Shown: piece after piece, positions 63,514 to 64,000 of the stretch
How positions within the stretch are numbered: position 1 is the first letter of the stretch
How the letters are laid out: each line of letters begins with the position of its first letter
NCBI GenBank assembly: GCA_025666215.1
Contig: CP102593.1
Coordinates: forward strand, 5,097,001 to 5,161,000
Direction of reading: 5' to 3'
Origin: Xanthomonas campestris pv. phormiicola
GTDB taxonomy: Bacteria; Pseudomonadota; Gammaproteobacteria; Xanthomonadales; Xanthomonadaceae
DNA: 64,000 bases
The notes under the pieces: generated by a model
What the model was told of the DNA's origin: nothing
What the model saw: the letters and a program-made list of their open reading frames with translations, nothing else
Databases searched by the model: none
Made by a program: the position numbers and the translations under genes

Positions 63514-63569
63514 GCGGCACCGCGTAGCACTGCGCGCAGCGTCTTTCTCTCTCCCGCTGCGCGCGGTTC

Positions 63570-63600
63570 GAAGCCCGGTCCCAGGACCGGGCTTCTTTTT
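63570..63600 (+). terminator. Rho-independent terminator of the Ax21 gene
   Basis: A perfect 11-bp stem GAAGCCCGGTC/GACCGGGCTTC with loop CCAG (63570-63595), followed by TTTTT at 63596-63600. Confidence 0.92.
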
Positions 63601-64000
63601 GTTTCACGATGACTCCAGCCCGTCAGTGCCACTGCAGCCTTACAACGCATCGGCCCGCAGTCGCTCCCACTTCGATGGAGCGTAGTGCGGCGACATCCAA
63701 TGCGCTTCCAAATTCCTGATGTTGCACGAGAGGAGCAACGTGTGTGCGGTAGGCGGGACCGGAAAACGCGGATGGCCGTCGGCGACCATCCGCTGCGCAG
63801 CCATCCAGCGCTCCGATGCCCGCCATACTGTCTGCATCGATCGCGAGCGTATGTGTCACGGTAGCGGGGCCGCCGTCTCCGGTCGGGCACGTTGTCCAAG
63901 GACTTGGCGAACCCGTGCCTGCAGGTGCCAAGAACATCAGTCTCTCGCCGCACTTCAAGGGCTATACCTTCACGCAGGACGGCCTGAAGTAGTTGGCCCT
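63601..64000. other. Window end, no supported gene
   Basis: About 400 bases after the Ax21 terminator. A plus-strand frame from ATG 63815 (MPAILSASIASVCVTV) stays open to the end of the window, and overlapping minus-strand frames also exist. None resembles a known protein and none has a clear ribosome site, so no gene is called. A gene running off the right edge is possible. Confidence 0.4.

Noticed and set aside
63815..64000. Plus-strand frame running off the right edge
   Set aside because: No ribosome site, no recognisable domain and competing minus-strand frames. Only 62 codons are visible.

Overview
This is a GC-rich, gene-dense chromosomal window from Xanthomonas or a very close relative in the Xanthomonadaceae. 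The evidence is the long-chain olefin (ole) genes, an Ax21-family outer-membrane protein next to trmL, a cNMP/GGDEF signalling protein beside a membrane nucleotide cyclase, an ECF sigma/FecR/TonB-receptor set, and paired intergenic repeats with a GCGACT-TC-AGTCGC hairpin core. I found no rRNA, tRNA, CRISPR array, transposase or phage gene.

Layout. 1-3.2 kb: 5'-truncated SulP transporter, cupin protein and DUF2884 protein. 3.1-8.5 kb: a putative ribosomally made modified-peptide (RiPP) locus. It has a SagB-type maturation dehydrogenase, a nitrile-hydratase-leader-like precursor, a class III nucleotide cyclase with one membrane span and a TPR half, and then a cNMP-binding diguanylate cyclase. 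About 3.5 kb of it (3125-6620) has much lower G+C than the surroundings, and the right edge falls inside the cyclase gene just after the membrane span. 8.7-13 kb: glyoxylate shunt (aceA, aceB) with a divergent LysR regulator. 13.2-18.4 kb: cation/proton antiporter, AraC and VOC proteins, TetR with a perfect palindromic operator and a divergent metallo-beta-lactamase-fold hydrolase, and signal peptidase I. 18.8-28.1 kb: an exported peptide-handling region with an M3 lipoprotein peptidase, a fused cyanophycinase/isoaspartyl peptidase, and a divergent sigma-FecR-TonB receptor operon. 28.3-36.1 kb: housekeeping genes (acyltransferase, arfB, truC, thioredoxin, ubiJ-ubiB, ddl and small membrane proteins).

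36.2-47.5 kb: an expanded ole cluster. oleA, oleB, oleC and oleD all lie on the minus strand, separated by a Fic protein, a YkgJ protein, a LysR/SDR divergent pair, a winged-helix/TPR membrane protein and a serine hydrolase. 48-57.8 kb: a minus-strand operon for aromatic meta-cleavage (extradiol dioxygenase, C-C hydrolase, hydratase, acylating acetaldehyde dehydrogenase, aldolase, flavin hydroxylase, amidohydrolase, outer-membrane protein) ending at an AraC regulator. 58.3-64 kb: M16 protease, a candidate 28-residue basic mini-gene, an exported protein built from 26-residue tandem repeats, trmL and Ax21.

The most interesting system is the RiPP/cyclase locus. The composition break suggests that peptide, dehydrogenase and the periplasmic half of the cyclase are exchanged as one cassette, while the cytoplasmic cyclase domain and the c-di-GMP effector stay resident. 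This suggests, as inference, that the cyclase senses its own locus's modified peptide and relays it through cGMP or cAMP to c-di-GMP.
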